A stretch of DNA of 64,000 nucleotides from UBA2030 sp049969475 (GTDB taxonomy: Bacteria; Bacteroidota; Bacteroidia; Bacteroidales; TTA-H9). The notes beneath the pieces are model-generated. The model saw only the letters and a program-made list of their open reading frames with translations, was not told where the DNA came from and did not search any database. This document shows positions 34,590-43,552 of this stretch, piece by piece; position 1 is the stretch's first letter, and each line of letters starts with the position of its first letter. The DNA lies in assembly GCA_049969475.1 (NCBI GenBank), contig JBMFOU010000001.1, positions 62,001-126,000 of the forward strand. Reading direction: 5' to 3'. The position numbers and the translations under genes were made by a program.

Positions 34590-37500
34590 TTACATCCAAG
34601 AATTTTTTCGTTTGATGGAAATGCTCAAATCAGGATGCTGGCGAGCCTCTTTCAAAAATGCGGATGGCATAACGCTGCCTTTGCGCGACCGAAAAAGGAG
34701 GTTAATTCGGTTCAACGAGTCTTCCAGCCTAATAAAAACAGGAACTTCACCTAAATGCTTTTGTATGAGGTTTTCAAGAAAGTCCGTCAGCGTTGGATTA
34801 ACGGCTGAAGCACTTACCATGAGGGTGATTTCATCCACCAACTTATCAAGTGCATCCGAGAGGAGCATCATACTCCTGACCCGTATTTCTGTACCTTCCC
34901 CATTGAAGCGTTTCTTTACCAAAGCTCTTAACATAATATAGCTTTCGGGGTGGATAAGATGTTTGAATTTCAGATAATCTTCCTGAAAAAGGGTAAAAAA
35001 CAGATTGTCATTCCAGTCTTCGAGGGTTACGTTGCAGAAAATTTTGCCGTTGCTGCCCGTTTTTTCCCTGAACTCTGTGATGATACCTGCCAGGATAATT
35101 TCTTTATCGATGAGCTTTGGGAGATCATTTTTCAATTCATCGAGTGTATGGGTACAGAAAGTATCCACTTCAAACCGGTAGGTATCCATAGGGTGGCCGG
35201 AGATGAAAAATCCGGTGACTTCCTTTTCGTTTTTAAGGAGTTCGAAGTTTGACCAGGCAGGACATGAGGGAAGGGAAATTTCAGGGGGCATGATTTCGTC
35301 GAGGTCGCCAAAAAGGGTTTGCTGGGCCGACTTTTTTTTGTCCTGATATAAGGTTACACTTCTCATCAGTTTTTCGAGGACCGTCGAATCTTCTTCACGG
35401 GCTTTGAAGAAAAACTGTGCTCTGTGCGATTCGCCGAAACTATCAATGGCGCCGGCCATGATGAGAGCTTCGAGGGCTCTTTTATTTACGGCTCTCAGGT
35501 TGCTGCGGAAGAAGAAATCGGCCAGTGATTTATAAGGGCCGTTGGCTTCTCTTTCTTCTATAATGGAACGGGCCGCATTTTCCCCTACATTTTTGATGGC
35601 GCTTAAACCAAACCGAATTTCACCTTTAGGGTTTATAAAAAAGTTGAGCCGACTTTCGTTGACATCGGGGCCCAGTACATTGATACCCATGCGACGACAT
35701 TCTTCAATGTAAAGTGTAATCTTTTTAATGTCAGTCAAATGGTGTGTAAGCACTGCAGCCATGTATTCGGCCGGGTAGTTAGCCTTCAGATAACCAGTGT
35801 AGTATGCCACAATGGAATACGCAGCCGAGTGAGAACGGTTGAATCCATATTCGGCGAATTTTTTCATGGTTTCATAAACATCCGAGGCTACTTCCGGAGA
35901 TATTCCTTTCTCAATGGCTCCTTTTATGAAGATTTCTTTTTGCTGAGCCATTACGTCGGCCTGCTTCTTTCCCATGGCCCTACGCAGCAAGTCGGCCTGC
36001 CCCATGCTGAAGCCTCCCATGCGCTGGGCTACCTGCATGATTTGCTCCTGATAAATCATGATACCATGGGTTTCTTCCAGAATATCGCGGAGCATCTCAT
36101 GAGGGTATTCCACCTTCTCCCGTTTGTGCTTACGGTTGATGTAATCCGGTATAAACTGCATGGGACCTGGCCGATACAGGGCATTCATGGCAATGAGGTC
36201 TTCGATATGGGTGGGCTTTAGTTCCCGCAGGTACTGGCGCATCCCGTCTGATTCAAACTGAAAAGTACCTACGGTATCGCCTCGCTGGTAAAGCTCGTAG
36301 GTTTTGGCATCGTCGAGCGGAAGCGTTTCCAGATCAATGTTGATATTGCGACTTATCTTCACATTCTCAATGGCTTCGCGGATGATACTCAAGGTCTTGA
36401 GCCCCAGAAAGTCCATTTTTAGCATACCCACCGACTCCACCAATTTCCCCTCAAATTGGGTAACCATCATGGTGCTCTCTTTTTGGGTGGCCAGGGGGAC
36501 AAATTTTTTCAGATCATCAGGGCCTATGATGACGCCGCAGGCATGAGTGCCTGTGTTTTTAATCGATCCTTCAAGTATCTGTGCATATTTAAGCACATTG
36601 CGGATTTTTTCGTCTGGGCTTTCGAGTTCTTTTTTTAGTTCAGGTACTTCCTGGAAAGCGTCCTCGAGTGTAATACCTGGTTTCTCTGGTACCAACTTAG
36701 CCAGGCGATCGGCTTCGCTGAGGGGAAGGCCCATTACGCGTGCAACATCCCTAATTGCTGACCTGGCTGCCAGGCTGCCAAAGGTTACTATTTGAGCTAC
36801 ACGGTCAGCGCCATATTTTTTTACAACGTAGTCCAGCACTCTTTCCCGGCCTGCATCATCGAAGTCTACATCAATATCGGGCATCGAAACTCGCTCGGGA
36901 TTGAGAAAACGCTCAAATAGAAGCTTATATTTTAAAGGGTCCACATTGGTTATACCGGTGGCATAAGCCACAGCTGATCCAGCGGCTGAACCCCTACCCG
37001 GACCCACTATAACACCCATCTTGCGTGCGGCGTTTATAAAATCCTGTACAATGAGAAAGTATCCCGAAAATCCCATCTGCCGGATTACACCTAACTCAAA
37101 ATCAAGACGTTCTTTTACCTCAGGCGTTATTTCACCATATTTCTTCTTTGCCCCCTCGTAGGTTAAATACTCGAGATATTCGTTTTCGTCATTAAAACCT
37201 TCAGGTAAGGGGAAAACTGGCAGAACAATATTTCTTTCCAGCTTGTAAAGCTCTACTTTTTCTGCTATTTCGAGAGTATTTTCGAGTGCTTCTGGAAATT
37301 CTTTAAAGAGTTCGGCCATTTCTTCCTGGCTGCGTAAATACTCGTTGCCTGTGTAATGTAATGTGGTATCGGATTCCTGATTGCGAGGATCTGTGTTTAT
37401 TTTGATAAGAATTTTGTGCGCTTCGAAATCGTCTTTATCGACGTAATGAACGTCGTTGGTGGCAATTAGTTTTGCTCCGGTACGCCTGGAAAGCACCCTG

Positions 37501-38054
37501 AGAGCCTGGTTAACCTCCTCCTGCTCAGGTATCCCGTGGCGCATAAGTTCGAGGTAGTAGTCATCACCAAAAATTTCCTGGTATTCGCGTATTACCTCTT
37601 CCGCTTTATCTGTACCCAAGTTGAGAATGGTACGTGCCACTTCACCTCCCAGGCAGGCCGAGGAACAGATGAGCCCCCGGCTATATTTGCGCAACAATTC
37701 TTTATCGATGCGAGGAACATAATAAGTGCCCTCTCTAAAGGCCAGAGAACTGAGCGTGGCCAGGTTGCTGTAGCCTTCGGCATTTTTAGCCAATAAAATC
37801 AGATGATATCCCCGGTTGTCGCGCTCAAAACGGCTTTTCTGAGCAATATATATTTCGCAACCGATGATGGGCTTTATATTTTTTCCTTTGGCAGCCTTAT
37901 AGAACTCGACCGCTCCGAAAAGATTGCCATGATCGGTGAGAGCCAGGGCAGGCATTCCTAAACTGGAGGCCTTGGCAACCAATTTGGAAATACTGGCAGC
38001 ACCGTCGAGCAGAGAATATTGCGAGTGAACATGAAGATGAACAAAATTGCTCAT
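34590..38054 (-). CDS. dnaE: DNA polymerase III alpha subunit
   Basis: 1154 residues, full length. The N-terminal PHP domain (HLHVHSQYSLLDGA, ALTDHGNLFGAVEFY) is followed by the C-family polymerase palm with the catalytic aspartates in MPDIDVDFDDAGRERV and by GPGRGSAAGS. Fingers and tandem helix-hairpin-helix regions follow, then an OB-fold segment near the C-terminus (EIILAGIITEFREKTGSNGKIF). It is the replicative polymerase of the chromosome. A consensus promoter box is at 38099-38106. Confidence 0.97.
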   Translation of the reverse strand: MSNFVHLHVHSQYSLLDGAASISKLVAKASSLGMPALALTDHGNLFGAVEFYKAAKGKNIKPIIGCEIYIAQKSRFERDNRGYHLILLAKNAEGYSNLATLSSLAFREGTYYVPRIDKELLRKYSRGLICSSACLGGEVARTILNLGTDKAEEVIREYQEIFGDDYYLELMRHGIPEQEEVNQALRVLSRRTGAKLIATNDVHYVDKDDFEAHKILIKINTDPRNQESDTTLHYTGNEYLRSQEEMAELFKEFPEALENTLEIAEKVELYKLERNIVLPVFPLPEGFNDENEYLEYLTYEGAKKKYGEITPEVKERLDFELGVIRQMGFSGYFLIVQDFINAARKMGVIVGPGRGSAAGSAVAYATGITNVDPLKYKLLFERFLNPERVSMPDIDVDFDDAGRERVLDYVVKKYGADRVAQIVTFGSLAARSAIRDVARVMGLPLSEADRLAKLVPEKPGITLEDAFQEVPELKKELESPDEKIRNVLKYAQILEGSIKNTGTHACGVIIGPDDLKKFVPLATQKESTMMVTQFEGKLVESVGMLKMDFLGLKTLSIIREAIENVKISRNINIDLETLPLDDAKTYELYQRGDTVGTFQFESDGMRQYLRELKPTHIEDLIAMNALYRPGPMQFIPDYINRKHKREKVEYPHEMLRDILEETHGIMIYQEQIMQVAQRMGGFSMGQADLLRRAMGKKQADVMAQQKEIFIKGAIEKGISPEVASDVYETMKKFAEYGFNRSHSAAYSIVAYYTGYLKANYPAEYMAAVLTHHLTDIKKITLYIEECRRMGINVLGPDVNESRLNFFINPKGEIRFGLSAIKNVGENAARSIIEEREANGPYKSLADFFFRSNLRAVNKRALEALIMAGAIDSFGESHRAQFFFKAREEDSTVLEKLMRSVTLYQDKKKSAQQTLFGDLDEIMPPEISLPSCPAWSNFELLKNEKEVTGFFISGHPMDTYRFEVDTFCTHTLDELKNDLPKLIDKEIILAGIITEFREKTGSNGKIFCNVTLEDWNDNLFFTLFQEDYLKFKHLIHPESYIMLRALVKKRFNGEGTEIRVRSMMLLSDALDKLVDEITLMVSASAVNPTLTDFLENLIQKHLGEVPVFIRLEDSLNRINLLFRSRKGSVMPSAFLKEARQHPDLSISIKRKNSWM

Positions 38055-38098
38055 TATTAAATATTTATTGTCTTTTTTCGAAAAGATATCTGTGTGTT

Positions 38099-38106
38099 CA
38101 AAGTTA
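38099..38106 (-). promoter_or_regulatory. -7 promoter box for dnaE
   Basis: TAACTTTG on the minus strand, 44 bases before the dnaE ATG at 38054. Confidence 0.5.
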
Positions 38107-38193
38107 GCGATTACCCCCTTTACGCGCCGACTCTCAGAACTGCCTGTTCAATTACAGAAGAGTTAAATAGATGGTATATAGACAATTATACTT

Positions 38194-38234
38194 ATAAAAA
38201 GCTAAAGGCGGAACATCTACAGATATTCCGCCTT
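38194..38234 (-). terminator. Terminator of the ArsR-type regulator gene
   Basis: Perfect 9-bp stem AAGGCGGAA (38205-38213) / TTCCGCCTT (38226-38234) with a 12-base loop, 25 bases beyond the regulator stop. A short A-run (38196-38200) gives U residues downstream on the minus strand. Confidence 0.7.
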
Positions 38235-38259
38235 GCGCTAAACAATCTACCTGGTTGTG

Positions 38260-38559
38260 TTATTCGCGTTCGCACCGGTCGAGGCAGTCCACAATCTGCA
38301 TCAGGGTGGCGTTTTTCAGCGAATAGAATATTTTTTTGCCATCGCGCTTGGATATCAGAATGCCTTTGTTTTTGAGGATATTGAGATGGTGGGAGGCAGC
38401 GGCCTGTTCTATGCCTAGCCTTTCATATATCTCGGTAACACTCATTTTGGGGGTATCTGTAAGCATGTCAATGATGGCAATACGCATGGGATGAGCCAGC
38501 GCCCTCATTCTGCTGGCTGCAGCTTCCAGTCGGGCAATATCCAGCTTAGCTTTTGTCAT
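38260..38559 (-). CDS. ArsR-family winged-helix transcriptional regulator
   Basis: 99 residues. Compact winged helix-turn-helix: ALAHPMRIAIIDML, then the recognition helix EQAAASHHLNILKNKGIL and the wing SKRDGKKIFYSL. The usual metal-site cysteines of ArsR/SmtB in helix 3 are missing. Two cysteines appear near the C-terminus (VDCLDRCERE) and might sense redox or thiol-reactive ligands. No arsenic, cadmium or efflux gene lies nearby, so its target is unknown; it may control itself or the adjacent adenine deaminase or dnaE. Confidence 0.9.
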   Translation of the reverse strand: MTKAKLDIARLEAAASRMRALAHPMRIAIIDMLTDTPKMSVTEIYERLGIEQAAASHHLNILKNKGILISKRDGKKIFYSLKNATLMQIVDCLDRCERE

Positions 38560-38587
38560 GATGATTTGAGTTTTTGGAAATTATGCA

Positions 38588-38596
38588 GCAAAATTA
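38588..38596 (-). promoter_or_regulatory. -7 promoter box for the ArsR-type regulator
   Basis: TAATTTTGC on the minus strand, 28 bases before the ATG at 38559. Confidence 0.55.
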
Positions 38597-38627
38597 AGAT
38601 TTTTCCATATTTTAGCTGTGTAAATAT

Positions 38628-40259
38628 CTAAATATTATCTAGAAAATTTTCAACATATTGAAAATTATCCACATAGAACAGTCCCCGATCGGTAAGCTTG
38701 AGGCGAGGAATGACGGGAAGGGCCAAAAATGAGAGTGTCATAAAAGGAGCAGACAAGGCTGGCGTGAGCTCCTGGGCTTCCTGGTTAAGTTTTTTATAGG
38801 CATTAGCTATTTGATATCCATCCTCTGTCGACATGAGTCCACCCACGGGTAGGGGAAGCACGAATTGCTTTTCCTTATTTACAAGTGCCAGCCCCCCCTG
38901 GTTATCTATTATTAGGTTAAGCGCCTGCGCGATAGCTTCCAGGGACGTCCCCATAGCAATCAAGTTGTGACTGTCATGAGCTACAGAGGAAGCTATGGCT
39001 CCAGCTTTCATTTTTGAGCCTTTTACTGCACAAAGAGCGGGACGGGCTGGTTGATACCTATTGAGCACGGCCAAGAGGGCTAAATCGTGGGATGGATCGG
39101 GCAGAAAAGGACTTCCAGCAGGTGGGGCCTCCACCCATGTTGCCTCTGTGAATAGTTCTCCGTCGAATATTTCGATGACACGCATGCGGCCACCCCTTGA
39201 AATTAACTGAAGATCTTCAGGTTCTATAGGTCTGGAATTAAAAATATTAAGTTTTTCGATTTCCGATGATTTTAGCAATGTTTTACCGTTTTTTGCGCAG
39301 ACTTGTCCCTTAATCCAGGTTTGAACGATGGTAAAATCTTCAAGATCGGGTGTCAGGATAAAGTCGGCTGGGTCGCCGGGCTGCAGTAATCCTGCACCGG
39401 TATTATAGTGTAGGGTGGGATTAAGGGTACAGGCTGCCAGCACATCAAACAAATCGTAACCCGCTTTTACGGCCCTGCTTACCAGTCGGTTGATATGCCC
39501 TTCGGCCAGGTGGTCGGGATGCAGGTCGTCGGTGCAAAACATTACTTTATTGGGGTGGATTTTTACCAGGGGAAGTAATTCATCGAAATTTCGGGCTGCA
39601 CTGCCTTCGCGAATCAGGATGTGCATTCCAAGAGCGGCCTTTTCGAGCGCCTCCTCCAGGCTGTTGCACTCATGATCGGTGGATATACCTGCAGAAATGT
39701 AGGCTTTTAGTTCTTTGCCTTTGAGTCCTGGAGCATGACCATCTATAGCCAATCCCCGACTTTGGGCTGCCCTTATTTTTTCCATAACCTCTTCATGCCC
39801 AGCAATAACTCCGGGAAAATTCATCATCTCGCTTAGATAGGTCAGATTCAAGTCGTCGAATAGAAATTCGATGTCTTTCACTTTAAGGCTGGCCCCGGAA
39901 GTTTCGAAAGGCGTAGCCGGAACACAGGAAGGTGCACCGTAAACAAAACGTAAGGGTACCTTCTGGCTGTTTTTCACCATAAACTTTACACCCTCAATCC
40001 CCAACACATTGGCTATTTCGTGCGGGTCGGAAACTGCGCATACCGTGCCGTGCACTACTGCCAGCCTGGCAAATTCCGAGGGTATTAATAACGAACTTTC
40101 AATGTGCACATGGGCATCAGTAAATCCCGGCAATATATATACTCCATGACTGACAGGCTTTTCCCTGATTTCTTTGATGATGCCTTCATCCATTATTATT
40201 TCGCCTGGAAAAATGCGTCGGGCTACAACGTCTACTATGTTGCCTGATATTAGATTCAT
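38628..40259 (-). CDS. ade: Adenine deaminase
   Basis: 543 residues, amidohydrolase-fold adenine deaminase of the AdeC type. The metal motif is PGFTDAHVHIESS, followed by VHGTVCAVSDPHEIANV, DGHAPGL, STDHECNS and FCTDDLHPDHL. The C-terminal AdeC-specific domain (about 380-543) includes SVAHDSHNLIAMGTS. It converts adenine to hypoxanthine and ammonia in purine salvage. It is probably monocistronic; a near-consensus TAATTTAGC lies about 20 bases upstream on the minus strand. Confidence 0.94.
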   Translation of the reverse strand: MNLISGNIVDVVARRIFPGEIIMDEGIIKEIREKPVSHGVYILPGFTDAHVHIESSLLIPSEFARLAVVHGTVCAVSDPHEIANVLGIEGVKFMVKNSQKVPLRFVYGAPSCVPATPFETSGASLKVKDIEFLFDDLNLTYLSEMMNFPGVIAGHEEVMEKIRAAQSRGLAIDGHAPGLKGKELKAYISAGISTDHECNSLEEALEKAALGMHILIREGSAARNFDELLPLVKIHPNKVMFCTDDLHPDHLAEGHINRLVSRAVKAGYDLFDVLAACTLNPTLHYNTGAGLLQPGDPADFILTPDLEDFTIVQTWIKGQVCAKNGKTLLKSSEIEKLNIFNSRPIEPEDLQLISRGGRMRVIEIFDGELFTEATWVEAPPAGSPFLPDPSHDLALLAVLNRYQPARPALCAVKGSKMKAGAIASSVAHDSHNLIAMGTSLEAIAQALNLIIDNQGGLALVNKEKQFVLPLPVGGLMSTEDGYQIANAYKKLNQEAQELTPALSAPFMTLSFLALPVIPRLKLTDRGLFYVDNFQYVENFLDNI

Positions 40260-40346
40260 GGGAATTAATTGGGCTTGCTAAATTAGTTTCTCATAAGGTT
40301 GATGGTTTATCAAACACCGGCTCAGTTGCGGTTTTTGCCGGATGGC

Positions 40347-41063
40347 CTATTTTCTGTCAGATTTTTTGAAAAGGAGGAAGAGCAAGCGCCCCCACAAGAG
40401 TACCCGACGATTGTGCAGGTAATGAGTTTTCCGGGCCGCAGGGGCAAGTATCAGCAATGGAAAAAGTAAGAAGGAAAGCCCAAAAGAGGTTTTCTGAATT
40501 TTGTCGGTGAAGGTTGCTACTTTTTCAAAGCCAGCCAGTTGACCAAGATAGTCATACTGATCGGCTGTGAGTGAAGCCACATGTTGCAGTCCGTCGTTAC
40601 GCTGGGGGTGGAGCGGTTGAAAACTGTAGAAAAATCCGCTGGTCAGAAACCGGAGCCTCGACTTAAGGGAAAGGATATTGGGTGTAGTTACGTATAACCG
40701 GCCTCCGGGTTTAAGAATGCGAAACACCTCTGCAAACAATCGGGAATGATCCGTTACATGTTCAGTAACTTCCACAGCTACAACGATGTCGAAAGTATTA
40801 TCTAGATAGGGTAAATGCTGCGTAATATCCGCCTTTTGGCAAACGACCTCATCGATTTTGAAATTTTCCGGGAAGAAATCGCAGGCTTCCACCTGAAAAC
40901 CTGCCTGGTAGAGTTTAATAGATAGGGCTCCCTGCCCGGCGCCCAGGTCAAGCACACGGGCGGGCGGCCTTTCCCGTTGAAAAAAGAATCTCAGAAATGC
41001 TTCATGAGTGCCTGGCATGGCAATAGGCCGAGCATGATTGGCGTGAGAGGTATCTTGGATCAT
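40347..41063 (-). CDS. Class I SAM-dependent methyltransferase
   Basis: 238 residues from ATG 41063; the longer frame from TTG 41072 begins inside the promoter box. Rossmann methyltransferase with motif I VLDLGAGQGALSIKLYQAG, motif II VEACDFFPENF and post-I FDIVVAVEVTEHV, a methyltransf_11/25-like arrangement. The C-terminus has a hydrophobic stretch (LSFLLFPLLILAPAA), hinting at membrane association, as seen in enzymes that act on lipids or lipid-linked sugars. The substrate is unknown. It is divergent from a polyprenyl diphosphate synthase gene. Confidence 0.85.
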   Translation of the reverse strand: MIQDTSHANHARPIAMPGTHEAFLRFFFQRERPPARVLDLGAGQGALSIKLYQAGFQVEACDFFPENFKIDEVVCQKADITQHLPYLDNTFDIVVAVEVTEHVTDHSRLFAEVFRILKPGGRLYVTTPNILSLKSRLRFLTSGFFYSFQPLHPQRNDGLQHVASLTADQYDYLGQLAGFEKVATFTDKIQKTSFGLSFLLFPLLILAPAARKTHYLHNRRVLLWGRLLFLLFKKSDRK

Positions 41064-41068
41064 AGGCT

Positions 41069-41077
41069 GCAAAAATA
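41069..41077 (-). promoter_or_regulatory. -7 promoter box for the methyltransferase, leaderless arrangement
   Basis: TATTTTTGC on the minus strand ends only 5 bases before ATG 41063, so transcription would start at or next to the start codon. Confidence 0.6.
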
Positions 41078-41146
41078 ATCTTTACCTGTTTGATTGACCT
41101 TTTCCGCTTTGAATTGTTCTTGTTTTAACAAAAAAAGAATTCGGCC

Positions 41147-41154
41147 TATCTTTG
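41147..41154 (+). promoter_or_regulatory. -7 promoter box for the polyprenyl synthase
   Basis: TATCTTTG, 21 bases before ATG 41176. The TTG of the longest frame (41152) lies inside this box. Confidence 0.6.
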
Positions 41155-41175
41155 AATTTCAATATTTCTCAATCC

Positions 41176-42153
41176 ATGTCAGGAACGCTTGACAAGATAA
41201 AAGCTCCCGTTGCGGGAGATCTAAAAATTTTTGAAGACTTATTCCGGAGCTCTATGAAAAGTAAGGCTCCCTTGCTCGATTTGGTACTTCGTTTCATTCT
41301 CAAGCGCAAGGGTAAGCAGATACGTCCTCTTTTTGTTTTGCTAACGGCTAAGGCTACCGGGCAGATTACTCCGAAAACTTTTCGGGCTGCTACACTCATA
41401 GAACTTCTCCATACCGCTACGCTGGTTCACGACGACGTGGTAGACGATGCCAACGAGAGACGAGGTTTTTTTTCAATTAATGCCCTGTGGAAAAACAAAA
41501 TTGCGGTGTTGTCAGGCGATTATCTATTGGCACGAGGGCTATTGCTGGCTGTAGAACATGGTGATTACGATTTGTTGCAAATTGTATCGGAGGCCACTCG
41601 CGAAATGAGTGAAGGTGAACTGATGCAAATGGAAAAGGCTCGCAGGCTCGATATCAGCGAAGAAGTATATTTCGAAATCATTCGGAAAAAGACGGCTTCG
41701 CTTATTGCTTCCTGCTGTGCCAGCGGCGCCCGCTCTTCAGGCGCCTCCGATGACACCATCTATCAGATGAAAAAATTTGGGGAATTAGTGGGGTTAGCCT
41801 TCCAGATAAAAGACGATTTATTTGACTACGAAAAAACCAATCGGACGGGTAAGCCTACCGGTATCGACATTCGGGAACAAAAAATGACCCTTCCGCTCAT
41901 CTATGCCCTGGGACAATGCACTTCCGTTGAGAAACGACAGATAATCAATACGATAAAAAATTATCATGAGGATGCTGCCCGGGTGGAGCAAATAATTAAG
42001 ATGGTAATTCACTACGGGGGGCTGGACTACGCCAAGCAACAAATGCTACAGCTGCGTACCCAGGCCCTTGCTATGCTGGATGCACTACACCCTTCCGAGG
42101 CAGTTGAAAGCCTGAAGAGTTTGGTTGTTTACACTACGGAAAGGGATAAATAA
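41176..42153 (+). CDS. Polyprenyl diphosphate synthase (trans-type)
   Basis: 325 residues from ATG 41176. Class I isoprenyl diphosphate synthase with KGKQIRP near the N-terminus, the first Asp-rich motif HDDVVDDANERRG, the second, QIKDDLFDYE, and the Lys in GKPTGIDIREQKMTLP. It condenses isopentenyl diphosphate onto allylic primers to give a long all-trans chain, most likely the side chain of menaquinone (octaprenyl/heptaprenyl type, IspB-like). Chain length cannot be stated from motifs alone. Confidence 0.93.
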   Translation: MSGTLDKIKAPVAGDLKIFEDLFRSSMKSKAPLLDLVLRFILKRKGKQIRPLFVLLTAKATGQITPKTFRAATLIELLHTATLVHDDVVDDANERRGFFSINALWKNKIAVLSGDYLLARGLLLAVEHGDYDLLQIVSEATREMSEGELMQMEKARRLDISEEVYFEIIRKKTASLIASCCASGARSSGASDDTIYQMKKFGELVGLAFQIKDDLFDYEKTNRTGKPTGIDIREQKMTLPLIYALGQCTSVEKRQIINTIKNYHEDAARVEQIIKMVIHYGGLDYAKQQMLQLRTQALAMLDALHPSEAVESLKSLVVYTTERDK

Positions 42154-42168
42154 ACCGTAGAGCCGGTT

Positions 42169-43401
42169 TTACTCAATTTTTTTCTTCAACTCTCGCGGGA
42201 AACAACAGTAATATCTGGTTTCCACCATTTCGGGATGAAGGGGATTCCCATGGAGAGAGAGTTCGGTAAGTTGGCCTGCTGAGTCTTTCAAGAAAACCGG
42301 TGAATGCTGGTGATCGTATATTTGTGTGCTAATGCTACCCGTGGAAATGAACCACTCCCCTTCGCCGCGTGGGAGGTTAAATTCATCTTCTATGGCTTGC
42401 ATCAGTTTATCAATTAGTTGCCTGTTGATGGGTTCGCTGCTCTGATAAATCCTGAATAACCGGCGATCTACCAGGTAGCGGCTCAGGCGACTTAAAATAG
42501 GGTCATCGTGCTCAGTCCAAGCCTTGATGGACGAAAATACATCGAAATCGTCGATGCGGGCAAAGGAATGCAACAGGGTGGGGTCGTTGTGAAAGTCGGC
42601 CAGCGTATATTGTTTGCGTAAGAAACGAAGGAAATGAGGGGTGGCAAATAACTCAGCCCCCTGACTTGCCAGGAATTGAGCCCTGCGTAGGATGTTGATA
42701 AGCAGCGACTCGGCAGCCAGGACGGTTTTGTGAAAATATACCTGCCAGTACATGATGCGACGGGCCGAAAGGAAATGCTGCACTGATAAATAGCCTTTCT
42801 CGTCCACTACCAGTTGGTCGTCGACAACATTTAACATCTTAATGATTCGCTCCGAACCTACCTGACCTTCGGAAACCCCCGTAAAAAAGCTATCCCGGCG
42901 TAAGTAGTCAAGGCGGTCCATATCGAGTTGGCCGGCAATTAAGGCCGAGAAAAACTGGCGGGAATATTTACCGCGGAACATTTCAAGAGCCAGCTCTAAA
43001 CCTCTGAATTCTCTGGTCAGTTCTTTAAGAAAAAGATCCGTTAGCTCTTCATGGGAAACCCCGCTGACAATAGTTGTCTCGAGGGCGTGCGAGAAAGGCC
43101 CGTGTCCGAGGTCGTGCAGCAAAATGGCCTGACAGGCAGCCAGGGCCTCCTCGTCATGGATGGGAACTCCTTTGGCTCTGAGTACCTCCAGCGCTTGCCC
43201 CATCAGATGCATGGCCCCCAGGGAATGATGAAAACGGGTATGGAGGGCACCGGGATAAACCAGATGCGTCAGACCCAGCTGCTTAATGCGCCGCAATCGC
43301 TGAAAATAAGGATGCTCTATCAAGTCGAAATATTCTTCCCTACTGATAGCAATAAAACCCCAAACAGGGTCGTTTATAATTTTTTTTTTATTGGTGGGCA
43401 T
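42169..43401 (-). CDS. HD-domain phosphohydrolase (dNTPase/SAMHD1-like)
   Basis: 410 residues. The N-terminal HD domain shows HTRFHHSLGAMHLM, the paired HDLGHGPFSHALE and DMDRLDYLRRDSFFTG, which together bind the metal. This set is shared by bacterial YdhJ-like and SAMHD1-like dNTP triphosphohydrolases. Full length for the Bacteroidota form. Substrate (dNTPs or another phosphate ester) is inferred from family only. It converges with the polyprenyl synthase gene (15 bases). Confidence 0.9.
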   Translation of the reverse strand: MPTNKKKIINDPVWGFIAISREEYFDLIEHPYFQRLRRIKQLGLTHLVYPGALHTRFHHSLGAMHLMGQALEVLRAKGVPIHDEEALAACQAILLHDLGHGPFSHALETTIVSGVSHEELTDLFLKELTREFRGLELALEMFRGKYSRQFFSALIAGQLDMDRLDYLRRDSFFTGVSEGQVGSERIIKMLNVVDDQLVVDEKGYLSVQHFLSARRIMYWQVYFHKTVLAAESLLINILRRAQFLASQGAELFATPHFLRFLRKQYTLADFHNDPTLLHSFARIDDFDVFSSIKAWTEHDDPILSRLSRYLVDRRLFRIYQSSEPINRQLIDKLMQAIEDEFNLPRGEGEWFISTGSISTQIYDHQHSPVFLKDSAGQLTELSLHGNPLHPEMVETRYYCCFPRELKKKIE

Positions 43402-43496
43402 GAAATGATTTGTTATTGCAATATTACAAAAAGACTGGTTAACAGGTTGAAAGGATGATTTGTTGAGATAATGTAGCTAGCAATCTTTAACCGTGA

Positions 43497-43504
43497 TAAA
43501 TTTG
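43497..43504 (+). promoter_or_regulatory. -7 promoter box for the OmpA-like lipoprotein
   Basis: TAAATTTG, exact consensus, 48 bases before ATG 43553. Confidence 0.5.
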
Positions 43505-43552
43505 ACCCTGAAAAATTATTGAGATTATTTTATAAGAAAACAAGTATAAAAG

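Noticed and set aside
41152..41175. Upstream TTG/GTG starts that give the longest frames (for example 41152, 10774, 41072, 58842)
   Set aside because: They lie inside or next to the promoter box and the added residues have no family similarity; the downstream ATG fits better.
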